Assembly: GCF_028453695.1 (NCBI RefSeq)
Contig: NC_135772.1
Coordinates: 868,001-932,000 of the forward strand
DNA length: 64,000 bases
Direction: 5' to 3'
From: Augochlora pura
Taxonomy: Eukaryota > Arthropoda > Insecta > Hymenoptera > Halictidae
Every line of letters starts with the position of its first letter. The stretch's first letter is position 1. Positions 12,115 to 23,299 of this stretch are shown piece by piece. Below the pieces are notes generated by a model, which worked only from the letters and a program-made list of their open reading frames with translations, searched no databases and was not told the DNA's origin. The position numbers and the translations under genes are program-made.

Positions 12115-12605
12115 CGTATTTTATTTGAGTTTGATTTATTGCATTTTTCTATTTCATTGCATTTTTCTCTATTTTATTCCATTTTGTTCTATTTTATTAT
12201 AACTTATTCTATTTTATTATATTTTATCCTATTCTACTTTATTTTATAATTTCTTATTCGATTCTACAATATTTTATTTTATTATATTATACTTTAGTCT
12301 ATTCTATTGTATCCTATTTCATTTTATTCTATTTTATTCAACTCTATTTCACTTTATCTTATTTTATTCTATTATATTCTACATATTTTATATTATTGTG
12401 TTACACTTTGTATTATATTATTCTTATTATATGTATATTGTATATATATATATTTTTTACTTTATTATATTTTATTATGTTATATTTTACGATATTTTAT
12501 ATTGTTATATTATGCTTTAGTGTATTCTATTGTGTTAATACATTCTACTCTGTTCTACTTTATTTTCTCAGTTGATTTTATCTATTTTATTGTATTGTAT
12601 GATAT
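12115..12605. repeat. T-rich simple repeat, TTTTATTCTA-like
   Basis: Long degenerate run of TATTTTATTCTATTTTATTA units. The 100-codon frame across it is low-complexity translation. Confidence 0.85.
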
Positions 12606-12689
12606 GTAACGTTACGTCTCTTTAGCACACCTGCACACCTAATTGATCATTCTTATTACCCTGTAAAACGTAACACTCTTTAAACGCTC

Positions 12690-13190
12690 TTTAAACACTT
12701 ACAACTCCTCGATGAATAAAAAGCGAACACGCAGACGGCTGATTCCGTCCAGAAAAAGGACGAATACTAGTGCGGCAGATACTTGATCCGGGGAAAGGAG
12801 AACGGGACCCGCGAAAGGTTGAATACGGAGTAAAAAGAACCTGTATCCTCCGGGGTTCGGTGATTAACGAGGAAGCGCCGTGTATCCGCAATGACGATTC
12901 CGAAGACAAGCCAACGCGCACCGTGGCGATTCACTCTCTTTTAAGCCCCAACGACGGTTTCCTCGTTCCAAATATCCGAGCTTTTACGGTCCATAAAGGG
13001 ACGAAGGTTGCTTTTAGTGGCTATTACACGAATCTCCAGCTCGGCGCAACATTTATGGCTCATGCACCGTGTGCGGCACTCGTTAAAACACATTTCGTGG
13101 GCCAGGAACAGGCTGAACGGGAAAACGGAGTTTCGCGACTAGAACCTCGTCGACGCGATCTCTCCTCGAGCTATCGAGATGAGTAAATCA
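12690..13190. other. GC-richer segment with a 138-codon open frame, unassigned
   Basis: An open frame on the + strand (12770-13186) has a GTG rather than ATG at its limit. The product shows no signal peptide, membrane segment or known motif. It may be an exon fragment or chance. Confidence 0.25.
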
Positions 13191-13399
13191 AGCTTCATAG
13201 GGAAAATGGAATTCATAGGGAAAAATTTGCCAATATGAAGAACGCTAACATTACCCACAGGATGAGTGACGGCACTGAAAAGTTTAATTTCCACATCATC
13301 AAAGATTATGTTCCCGTTAATATTTTTTAATGCCATGAAGCCTAAAATAAAGCCGCAGACACCTACTTTACAACCGCACATATCCGATACATTAAGCTC

Positions 13400-13633
13400 C
13401 TAATTCAAAAAATCATAAAAAAATCCCAGGACATTCCACGGGAATGTAAGTTCCAGGGCTCTAAAGTAGACACTTTCAGCTTCAATTTAAGCTATATAAA
13501 GTCCAAATTGCTCCTCGGACACATAATTGAAAACTCACCTGATCTAGCAGCATGAGCTCTTGGCCGATGTGATGCGATCGAAAAGTTGATTCATAAAATC
13601 ATAAAAATATCCCAGGGCGTTCCACGGGAATGT
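13400..13633. repeat. Satellite monomers, about 187 bp, against a gap
   Basis: AATCATAAAAAAATCCCAGG followed by ATTCCACGGGAATGT occurs at 13411 and again, slightly altered, at 13598, where the gap begins. The array has probably collapsed in assembly. CATTCCACGGGAATG is a near-perfect palindrome in each monomer. Confidence 0.75.
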
Positions 13634-13733
13634 NNNNNNNNNNNNNNNNNNNNNNNNNNNNNNNNNNNNNNNNNNNNNNNNNNNNNNNNNNNNNNNNNNN
13701 NNNNNNNNNNNNNNNNNNNNNNNNNNNNNNNNN
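13634..13733. other. Assembly gap (100 N)
   Basis: 100 N directly after the 187-bp repeat. Confidence 0.95.
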
Positions 13734-15876
13734 TACTAAATATACACGTTTTTCGCATCTGTTAAATTGAAACCAAATTGTGCTAATCTATTATTAATAT
13801 TTAAACATCGAAGCGAAGGTTGTCATATGATAAATATCAATTTAGGAATTTATTAGTAACAATATAAGTTCTTTCTACGATCGCTCGCAAACATTTGTTT
13901 ATAATGTTTGTTAATAAGTGTCTGTTTATAATGTTTCGATAAAATAACATAACCCTATTTTGTGCTACCTATTTTGTGAAATGGGTACTTAAAATAGTAC
14001 TATTGTGTGAAATCAAAACGCCACAAAAACGAAGAGAGGCGCATTTTGAAAAATGGCACAATAATATTTTTAATATCAGATATCTTTCCTAACTTCAACT
14101 TACTCTAGTTTCAAAAGCAACTCTTAACCCTTCTTAGCGCCGATACATCGTCGTTCGCAACACTTGTGAAAAGTGTCAGCGACGATGCATCGTTGCGCAT
14201 CCAATAGCGTCTTACTGTTCGCATTGCGGGAGGAACTCTGTCACAAAATGAATTAATAAATCGTTACAAATGGTTTTATTTCGTTGCGAGAGAATGAACG
14301 AAATTGTATCTCGGTATAATTTTTTGTTGTATTCTAATCCGGTCGGTGCCGAGGCTGCCTGGACGCTGGAGCGATACGGTAGGTGTACTTGATACGGGCC
14401 AACGTCTCAGGACCGTAATCGCAACGTGTCAACAGACATGTAGTCCTAATGATGCGATTGCGGTGATGACAGAACAGTTCTTTGGAACAGAAAGTCCTTG
14501 TGCCACGAAATAAAACGTGTCCATTTCGAAACAGTAACGGTTCGAAAGGCTTCTACCTTATTGTTGCCGTTGTTTTACAGTTTTGTCAAACAATTTTCTT
14601 TTTGACAAACTTATAATTAGCAACAGGAGATTTTTAAAATTTCCTCATAGTTGTATAAGTTACGCCGTTCGCTTGTTTTGTAGCAGACGTTTGTCGCTTG
14701 CCGTGTACCATGGTGTTATCCTTTATTTTTGTCGTGCAATATTATTTATTTTATTAGAAAATTATTGGTAATGCAAAGTAAATACTTCGTACCAAGAGAT
14801 CTATATAAATTTACGATGGAACGATGATTTTTCTTATGTGGCAATACATTTTGTAAAAGGGAACTCAATTATCTTTTTCGTGATGTCTTATAGTCATGTT
14901 GTTCATATGATTTTCAATAGATATTGAAAACTATTGCCATTACTTTTTTATCAATTTTTTCCGTTGCTCTTTCAATTATATAAATATCATTTTTAGTTTT
15001 TTTTTATGAGCGTTTGCCTTAGTAAATTCGCGAAAACCCTCGGCTCGTAACAAAAACAAGTTTAACATTTTGCACTCGGATGGTAACTCTGAAGTGTCTC
15101 TAATATTCTTTTATCATATTCTAATACCATTTTTATACTAACAATATTTAGATTTGATTTTACATTTTACCCTCGATACGTAACAAATGCGAAAACCCTT
15201 CGCACTCGAATGGTAACTCTGAGGCATCTCTAACATTCATACAATTTTTATACTAACAACATTTAGATTTAATTTTACATTTTACATGTTTATAAATTTC
15301 GCACGTCTATGAATAACTCTAAAACAACTCGTCGAGAGAAACTGCACCCAATATGATCAACAAAAAATACATAAAAAATCCATCTCGAAATAGATCAACA
15401 AAAATAGGTCGACAGAAATAGATCGCAGTTAAGTGGTTAAAGTTTATAATAAAACCACCGCGTCTGGGAGAAATATCTCAAACGCACACATTAAAAAAAA
15501 AAGGTTAACAAATAGAATTATTAGTCCAATGCTCGCTGTATCTGTTAGGAAACACAAGTTTCCGCTACGCGCCGCAGCCTAATGGACTGCAATACGAAAA
15601 ACCATAAGTTCGATAACATCGTTCCCATTGCGAAACGTTCGTGTAGTTGAAGTCCGCGTAGTGACAGCTCCCGTCAAACCGCACGGCGCTCGCTTAAACC
15701 GTTTCCTTTTATCGCGTGCCATAAGAGAGCACCTAAAAGAGAAACATTCGACTCGGCTCGGAGACTTGGGCACGATGCGATATTATAGTGGCTTTCGCGG
15801 ATGTTTTGTGCTTTACTCAATTGTTTACATATTATTTCAAGTATACTAATCCGTTATTAAGTTGTAGATAATATTA
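13734..15876. other. Intergenic DNA with partial TTAA elements
   Basis: TTAACCCTTCTTAGCGCCGA at 14124 is a left end of the CCCTCTTAGTGCCGGA family (see 20208) without a visible partner. TTAACATTTTGCACTCGG at 15062 and ACCCTTCGCACTCGAATGG near 15196 are two left ends of the CCCTTTGCACTCGA family about 130 bp apart. 14304-14513 and 15628-15849 hold unrecognised open frames. No gene is supported. Confidence 0.5.
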
Positions 15877-16560
15877 CAGTCAGTACCCATAAGTATTCGT
15901 ACCCTCATTGCTTCTAAGAGAAATTTGTTGAAATCAAGGGACGCATGTAAGATTTAGCAATAAACTTGTTATTATGAATGAACACATGTATAAAGTTTAT
16001 TTATACCAGATTATAACAAAATTGATTAACTAATGACAAAAATATATTGATTTTATTCCCTGTAGTACGTAATAACAGTCCACAAAAGTATTTGTACCAG
16101 TGTAGATTTTGTCAAAAAATCGCACATTAGAGTAGCTTTTTTACTTTATATTAATTTTCTAGTATTTAGTGGGGTCACCTTTATGCCTTATTGTATCGTT
16201 TAATCGATTTGGCATGCTTTCTACCAGTTTTAATGCGATATTTCGTTCAATACTATTCCAAACTTCCAAAATTTTGTTTTTCAGCATTTGTTTATTGAAA
16301 ATTTCATGTTCGTGCAGTCTTTTATCTATTTCCGCCCATAAATTTTCTATAGGACTTGTATCTGGACTCTGAGGAAGTGTGTGTAAAAAATGGGGAACGT
16401 GGTAAAGTATCCACTCGCGCACAATCTGAGCAGTATACTTCGGGTCGTTGTCGTGTTGAAAATAGTAGTCATCAAAAATTCCATCGATAAAGACAAGTTT
16501 GCCCACTCCGAGTGCCGCCATACAGCCCCACTCCATCACGAAGCCTCCGCGTATAAAACC
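15877..16560 (-). mobile_element. Tc1-like transposon, 3' half
   Basis: The terminus CAGTCAGTACCCATAAGTAT begins at 15877 after TA, the target of Tc1/mariner elements. A related inner motif, AAGTATTTGTACCAGTGTAG, lies at 16086. The transposase C-terminal half follows inwards on the minus strand. The other half and end are missing; the frame breaks where mariner terminal sequence begins. Confidence 0.85.
16159..16550 (-). pseudogene. Tc1-like DDE transposase, C-terminal half
   Basis: Open on the minus strand to the stop at 16159. It starts in the GGF-VMEWGCM region of the catalytic core, then FQHDNDPKYTA with the second catalytic Asp and SPIENLWAEI with the Glu. Exactly 34 residues lie between them, the DD34E signature of Tc1 transposases. 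It ends with KLVESMPNRLNDTIRHKG, the usual Tc1 C-terminus. The N-terminal DNA-binding domain and first catalytic Asp are absent, so it cannot act alone. The retained part has no internal stop, which suggests moderate age. Confidence 0.9.
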
Positions 16561-17850
16561 CTCCGAGTATAAATAAGTTCCGCCGTTTTTAATAAAAAAT
16601 TGGGCATTTATTGTGAAAGAACGGTACCTAATGTTTTATTCGAAGTATTGTCCATCGCTAGCCATTACTTTTTCCCATCTTTCTGGTAGCATACGGATAC
16701 CGCGTCGGAAGAATGCTTCATCTTTCCAAGCTATCCACAAATCGACCCATTTTTTGTATCTTCATATGATGCGAAGTGTTGCTCAGACAGGCCATGCGCC
16801 ATCGATCGAAACAGGTAGTAATCAGAAGGAGCAATGTCTGGTGAATACAGCGGGTGGGGTAAAACTCCCCAATTGAGTGTTTCCAGGTAGGTTTTGACCG
16901 ACGCCGGAACACGTGGACGAGCATTATCATGCAGAAGAATAACTTTGTCGTGTCTGGTGTAGTAGTGGGCACATTTTTCCTTGAGTACTCGGCTCAATCT
17001 CATCAATTGTGTTCGGTAGAGAGCCCCAGTAATGGTTTCATTCGGTTTGAGCAATTCATAATACACGAAACCAAGTTAATCCCACCCAATACACAACATG
17101 AGCTTTTTTCCAGGAATGTTCGGCTTGGCTGTCGATGTTGAAGCATGGCCAGGTGGTCCCCATGATTTCTTCTTCTTTGGGTTATCGTGGTGGATCCATT
17201 TTTCATCACCAGTGACTGCAATACGATGCAAAAAACCCTTTCGTTTATGCCTGGCAAGCAGCATTTCACATGTGAAAAATCAGCGTTCAACATTCTTTCT
17301 CGGCTTCAGTTCATATGGAACCCAGTTTCCTTGTCTTTGAATCATTCCCAATGATTTTAAGCGATGTGAAATTGCTGGTTGAGTCACTCCTAATGTAAGT
17401 GCAAGTGTTTCTTGCGTTTGGCATAAATCTTCATCTAATAATGTTTCCAATTCCGCGTCTTCGTACACTTTCGGCCTTCCGCTACGTTCTTTGTCTTCGA
17501 CGTCAAATGCACCGTTCTTAAACTTGTGAAACCACTCCCGGCAACTTCTCTCACTTAAGGCAGCCTCGCCATATGCTTCTACAAGCAATCGATGCGCCTC
17601 GGCTGCAGATTTCTTCAAATTAAAGAAGTCAATCAAAAACTCCCGCAAATGACGCTTATTCGGCTCAAAACTCGACATTTTCGCACGAAAAAAGATATAT
17701 GATGCTGATACAAAATCGCTAATATTTTAAGGTTATGTTGTTGCCAGATGTTCAACCTTACGATATAACGTTTTACAACAGACAATTTCAACCGTAACAT
17801 ACTAGTGGCGCTATTTTTTGTGAAACGGCGGAAACTTATTTATACTCCTA
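16561..17850 (-). mobile_element. Full-length but inactive mariner element
   Basis: Inverted ends GAGTATAAATAAGTTCCGCC (from 16565) and, reading in from 17847, GAGTATAAATAAGTTTCCGCC enclose about 1.29 kb, the usual mariner size. The outermost bases differ between ends, so the exact left limit and the TA duplication are uncertain. The element lies directly against the broken end of the Tc1 fragment. Confidence 0.85.
16636..17678 (-). pseudogene. Mariner transposase with at least three frameshifts
   Basis: The start codon is at 17678 and the stop at 16638-16636, spanning about 347 codon equivalents, normal for mariner. The first frame (to about 17280) carries the N-terminal helix-turn-helix region, including SCREWFHKFKNGAFDVEDK and RSGRPKV. 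The second (about 17264-17076) has VTGDEKWI with the first catalytic Asp. The third (17066-16731) has LLHDNAR and YSPDIAPSDYYLF, with 34 residues between the second and third Asp (DD34D). A further shift near 16735 precedes the C-terminal RWEKVMASDGQYFE-type end. All catalytic residues survive but the frame is broken. Confidence 0.92.
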
Positions 17851-17952
17851 ATACATTTTTTAATTCTAGTTCTGTATTAGGTTTTCTCCAAACCTTTCCT
17901 CTTCAGTCACATCCAAAAATATTAAATGAGATAATAAAAAGTTTATTGCAAA
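17851..17952. other. AT-rich flank of the mariner
   Basis: Unassigned short segment running into the gap. Confidence 0.4.
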
Positions 17953-18052
17953 NNNNNNNNNNNNNNNNNNNNNNNNNNNNNNNNNNNNNNNNNNNNNNNN
18001 NNNNNNNNNNNNNNNNNNNNNNNNNNNNNNNNNNNNNNNNNNNNNNNNNNNN
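17953..18052. other. Assembly gap (100 N)
   Basis: 100 N followed immediately by a 30-bp tandem array. Confidence 0.95.
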
Positions 18053-18300
18053 AAATCAAGCAAATCTAAATCTTTAAAATAGAAATTAAGCAGATCTTTA
18101 TCTTTCAAATAAAAATTCAGCAGATTTTAATCCTTAAAATAAGAATTAAGCAGATCTTTATCTTTCAAATAAAAATTAAGCAAGCCGTAATCCTTAAAAT
18201 AGAAATTAAGCAAATCTCAATCCTTAAAATAAAAATCAAGCAAATCTTAATTCTTGAAATAAAAATCAAGCAAAACTTAATTCTTGAAATAAAAATTAAA
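18053..18300. repeat. 30-bp minisatellite
   Basis: About eight copies of AAGCAGATCTTTATCTTTCA plus AATAAAAATT-like units, starting at the gap edge. Confidence 0.88.
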
Positions 18301-20180
18301 AGATCCGCTAATTTCAAAATGAAAACAGCGACGTCCTCTCCTTTATTACAACAACACAAATTTAGTAGTTTCAACGTTAAACGAAACCAGAGAAAAGTCG
18401 AACGCGCGGAAAAATAATTGGCGACTCGCCCTGTCCATGTCCGACGTACTCGCAATCCTATTCATTAGATTCCGCCTGCGCAGCGTCATTCTCGGTTCGT
18501 AAAAACGCAAGGCGCTTCGCAACCGGCAATCGAAAGGTAATAGCAGAGTGCGAAGCCGCGCTTAAATCGAATCGCGAGTGGATCAGACGTGGAAAGGATC
18601 GCCGCGCGGCTCGGAACCCACGGAGAAAGTAATGCTTTCTTGGCCACGTAGTCGAGCGCGTTTAATTGGCGATTAAGATTGATTCGAGCTTAAGAGAGCC
18701 GTGACCGTCGCGGCGAGGGGCGAGGGGCCAGGGGATATATATCGGGGAGAGCATTCATCTCGCGCTTTTATCCGGTGTTCCGGCTGTGTAGCTTCCGCTG
18801 GCCCCGCGATTTCTCAGCAAGACGCGCGCGTTCTCAGCTATGCCCCCGGATCGTTGGACCGCGACGCGAATGCGGAAATCGGCGGCTATGCGAGCGGGCC
18901 GCTCGCGAATCATCGCCGACGCACCGATAGAGTGGATTCCATTTTTTAGACGCTTTACAGAAAAATCATATTTTATGAAATAGCTATTTATTTCTTATCC
19001 AAGTATTATTATATTATCATTTTATTTATAAGCATTGTATTTTATTTATAGAATTTAACTGAAATTTTCTCGAATAAAATTTCTCTCGAAGAATTTATTC
19101 AAAGCGTGACACGAAAATAATTTTATTCGAAAAATTGGTGGATTAAAATTTTATTCGGACAATTTATTCCTAATACTATACGAAGAAATATGATTTGAAA
19201 TATTTATCGTGTGAAATTTTCTTCGAACAGTGTCGACTCTGACCCAGCTTACGAATATACATTCTAAGAAGAATCTTTTTAAATATATATTGTTTTTCGT
19301 TTTTTAATTGCCCGAAGCACTGCGCGTCGCGGCGCTTCTTTCTCCGTTTTAAGTAAAAGAGGTTCGCATTCACGTAACCCACTCGCGTTTCTCACGCTTT
19401 TCGTTTTACTTTTCGGCGCTGTGCCATCGGCAGAGTTGCTCGGCCGCGACACGTGATCGGCCGCGCGTCCGCGCGACGGGACGCGACGCGACGCGGCAAT
19501 TCAGCCGAAGTGAAACTCGGCGCGCGGCGGGTTTCCGGCCCGTGAAAGCGACCGTCCGCTCGTTATCGCGTTAGCGCGCGGGTTTTTTGGCGCGGCCGGC
19601 TTTTCCCGCCGGAAATATTCCGCGGAGATAAAACGACCGGTGCCGGAATGCCGCGCCGGCGACGCCGCAATAAATAATTGTCACCATCGGGAACGCTTTC
19701 GCGGAGATATTAATGCGCGAGCGCGCGCGCGCTGCCGGACGTTAAGCGTTTTCGTCGGCTTCGCGCCGCGATAAATTCTTGCGGAAAACGATCGCGAGTA
19801 AACTGCGGATTTTATGGATTTACGGCGTGAACGAACGCGCGAAATACGAATGGCCGCCGTAAGGATGCCGGCGCACCGTGTTCCAGCGTTTCGAGCTTGT
19901 TCGAAGTTATTCGGGAGATAATCGAGAGGAATTCAACGTTATAATATTATATACGTATAATAGCGTTTATATGTAATAGTAATATAATATGATAATTAAT
20001 ACATAATATAAGAAACGCTATATAATAGAGCGTTTGACGAAAGTTCGAACCTTTCACGCTGATAAATCCTTATAGAAACTCCGACTTACTATTATTTTAT
20101 GGAAGCCATGGCTTGGTTCCTCAAGAAAAATTTTGTTTCTTTTTCGAGAAAATTCTCGCACGAGGACTAATGCTAATTGT
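18301..20180. other. Two CpG-rich islands separated by AT-rich DNA
   Basis: 18480-18950 and 19390-19930 are strongly CpG-rich, including GCGCGAGCGCGCGCGC near 19715. 18951-19380 is AT-rich. Candidate frames are short and unrecognised and no convincing exon was found. Regulatory or promoter function is inference. Confidence 0.4.
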
Positions 20181-20207
20181 TAACCCTTTGCAGTCAAGCT
20201 ATCTTAA

Positions 20208-20461
20208 CCCTCTTAGTGCCGGAGGGCCGATATATCGGCCCGTGCTGCAGTGGCGAAAAGTGCTTATACTTATACCTTTGTTATTTATGTAATTTCCAAT
20301 GAATTTAGAAAAATTGGCATCACTGCGTTATTCTCGATTTCGTCCTTAATACACTGCTTTTTGAATTATGTAAATATTGCTTTTCGTTTGATTTTTATGA
20401 GCCTTTTCCCAAACCCTAGTACAACCGTAAAATTAGGTTTTTCCTTCCGGCATTAAGAGGG
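20208..20461. mobile_element. Complete TTAA-type MITE, family CCCTCTTAGTGCCGGA
   Basis: Flanked by TTAA at 20204-20207 and 20462-20465. Ends CCCTCTTAGTGCCGGA and TCCGGCATTAAGAGGG match as inverted repeats with one difference in 16. A second palindrome, GGGCCGATATATCGGCCC, lies just inside the left end. It is 254 bp with no transposase. TTAACCCTTTGCAGTC at 20180 just left of it is a left end of another family, so this copy may have landed in or beside an older element. Confidence 0.85.
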
Positions 20462-20465
20462 TTAA

Positions 20466-21271
20466 TATACTTATGGATAGGAAAAATTTAAATGTGCTAG
20501 AAAAATAGATGGGTAAATACTGTCCTTAATAGGACCAGCTAATTTTTGTCTTTTCTATTACCTTTATTTACTTCCGTTTCTAGATTTTGATAACAAAAGA
20601 ATTCCATTTGCTTTGGAAGAAATGAATAATATATTTATTAGATCTCGAGTGGCATTTTTAACACGAGTCTGACTCGTTATTATAGTGCAAGGGGTTAAAC
20701 CAACTGCAACATCGTGATTATAGTAAATTCTCTCATATTGTCTCTTAGCTTGAACGCAAAGAGTGGACGATTTCGGAAGAGGAGATGCGATATTTAAGGC
20801 TCGTGGATTATTATTATTATAGTTGCTGGAAATCGGTACCTATAAAAAACGAGTTGCAAGGCTCGAACAATCGTATTTCCTCTTCCTAAATTGTCTATTT
20901 CTGTGTGCAAGCTGGCGGACAATTAAAGAGAGTTTATTGTAGTCAGATTTTTTCAAGGTTATGTCAGACTTTGTCATGGTGTCCGGAAGATCGCATGGTG
21001 TTAATTGATGGAAAACTTTAAATGCATAAAGAAAGGAGAAAATGAAATGGAAATATTCAATTAACCAGTTAGCTATTCCGTTAAAGATGGGAATATACTA
21101 ATGAAATCATGCGATATTATAGGAAAAATAATATGTGAAATTCGTCCAGGTGTATCAATACATGCGTGGCGAGATATTGATCTATTTCGAACGGATTTGA
21201 AATAATCAAAATATTATTTTCAAGTGTCAAATGATTTCGCGTGATTTCATTAGTTATGATCCTGTTTTGAA
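20466..21271. other. Intergenic DNA
   Basis: No gene is supported. A degraded TTAA-element right end (TAGTGCAAGGGG then TTAA) lies near 20682. Confidence 0.4.
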
Positions 21272-21517
21272 CACTTTGCCGACCCGTTACTCGGCCGTAA
21301 ACATTGTTACACTCCAATGAACAATACTTACGTGATCTATTTTACTTTATTTTATATTTTACCATTTTTATTTTATTGATTTTATTCATCGCGAAATTTA
21401 AGAGATTATATAATAATGTGCGAGCTTGCAGTAGTACAACTTTGACCCCTATAGTAGATAACAAATTATTGGTTAGTCTATGAAAAGCCGATTTATAGAC
21501 AACCGATCGGTAAAGTG
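21272..21517. mobile_element. TTAA-type MITE, family CACTTTACCGACCGG
   Basis: CACTTTGCCGACC at 21272 (preceded by TGAA, a decayed TTAA) and GATCGGTAAAGTG ending at 21517 before TTAA (21518-21521). It is 246 bp with no open frame of interest. Related copies are at 25383-25601 and around 5960-6169. Confidence 0.75.
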
Positions 21518-21521
21518 TTAA

Positions 21522-22170
21522 TATAATGGCTAACCGGTTAATTAAATATTTCATTTTCTCTTTCCTTTACGTATTTAAAATTTGCGACAACAGCTGTTTT
21601 TCACCGTAAAGCGCGTAATAATTTCAGAAAATGAATACTAATCAAATAAATAAAATTACAAAAAGAAATGCGCGGTAATATTGCTTCTAAATATAAATGT
21701 TATAACATTCGTGTCATTTCGCATCACAACGAACGTCAATTGAGAACAATTTCTACCGACCTATATTTCTATTTTATATTTCTTATCGCATGTTTTATAC
21801 TTCTTATTGCATCTTCTGCATACAAAATCTAGCATCGCGACTCACAAAACAACCGTTTCAACATTTTCCGAACTCTAAACAAATTCGACGACGTTACTAT
21901 TATCTATCTCCACGATACAACAATTTTAACCCCCCGCACTATAATATAACTCGTAACATCAATTTCATACAGGATCTACTAAAGACGAATATTATTCATT
22001 TATTTTGGATCGAAATCAAATTTATTTCTTCTGTCATCAAAGTCTAGAAACAAACGTGCATAAAGACAATGAAAGAAACAAGAATTGTCTGGCACTACTC
22101 GGGAAAATATTAACGGAAAACAGGTGCTAGTCAATGCAGCGTGGAATGTAATTGTGGCGCAAGGGGCTAA
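21522..22170. other. AT-rich intergenic DNA
   Basis: No supported gene. Confidence 0.4.
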
Positions 22171-22346
22171 ACCTTTGCACTAAAAGCCATTTTAACTAGA
22201 AATCCAAAATAACTTTTCTGACTTGCAGCCTCTCTATTGCATGCGACAAAGTGCATTTTACGCATATGTAATTAATTCTTGATTAATTTGGAACGTGATA
22301 GGAAAGTTGTAGCGGTGCCTCAGAGTCGCCGCTCGAGTACAAAGGG
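22171..22346. mobile_element. TTAA-type MITE, family CCCTTTGCACTCGA, internally shortened
   Basis: ACCTTTGCACTAAAAGCC at 22171 and CTCGAGTACAAAGGG ending at 22346 before TTAA. It shares the internal AGAGTCGCCGCTCGA block of the family. It is 176 bp against about 240 bp in full copies. Confidence 0.75.
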
Positions 22347-22439
22347 TTAACCAACGCTTCGCTCGATCTCAAAGGGTAGATAAACACGCCGCACCGCGTC
22401 GATAAAAATCGAAGGTCGCGTGAAACGAGACCTGAAACG

Positions 22440-23299
22440 AACGACACTGTCTCATGATACAGAAACTTTTATTACAAATCTTTGATACAAAAAGAAACTC
22501 TACCTCGCTCGGGTGTCTTAACTTAAGTTAGGTACAAGTGTTTCTCCGTCGCCGCGTGTCGCTTCCGCTGCGGCGGACGCTTACTTTTACGCGTCGGTAG
22601 ACTCGCGCGCGCGAACATCGCCCCGACAAGGCCGACACCGGTGTTTTCTTTGGAACAGCAATACATAGACAACTAGCGCAAAACGTTTACAATAAAGCGC
22701 GGCTATTATACAGAAAGCACAACCCTCCGGCAAGATTTTACGGACACCGAGCGGTCGGACAGGATAGCCGGAAACCGGAAGCTGGGTGGAACTCCTCCGC
22801 GGGGAAGGGGTGTCCCTCGAGCTGCGGATGGAAGGCTGCATCGGTGAACGCATCCAACCTGTACGACGCCTAGTTAGAAGGCTGCCACCTCGAAAGACAC
22901 GTGAACGCGGCGCGTTGCCGGAAAGACGATCAGCGAAATGGAGAGAAAAGCCAATTACGCGACCCGACACGTTGACACTGTCACTCGTCAACGAATCGGA
23001 GCCGCGAAAGCACTCCCGCTGGTTGTCCGTCCGGCAACGCGCAGTTGAAAGACGTATTCCCAGCCTAGACGACCTAGATTTTCGATCGGCGTATACTATA
23101 GTCAACGGTCGTTCCCCGCGAGCGCCAGGAAGCAAGAGGACGCCAGGTTGTCCCAGAAGTCGTTCCCGCGAGTGGCTACGGGGATTCCCCCGAAGCGGAA
23201 GCGGACTCGTGGGACAACCTGTGGGAGCCATCAGAGATCCAAGGAGCGCGCGCAGCTGGTCGACGAAGGACCGTCCGATCATCTGTTTGGCCGACCGAG
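22440..23299 (-). other. Probable 3' UTR of the VPV-repeat gene
   Basis: From the stop at 23300 the minus strand stays GC-richer than the surroundings for about 830 nt and then shows AATAAA (22473-22468), with a GT-containing stretch after it. This fits a transcript end near 22450. Open frames of over 200 codons on both strands here do not resemble known proteins and probably reflect base composition. The extent of the UTR is inference. Confidence 0.5.

Noticed and set aside
13400..13640. Possible CRISPR-like spaced repeats
   Set aside because: Only two repeats, 187 bp apart, in insect nuclear DNA; this is a satellite monomer, not a CRISPR array.
18701..18949. TATATATCGGGG as a promoter with an 82-codon frame
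   Set aside because: No initiator at the right distance, no ATG at the frame limit and no donor.
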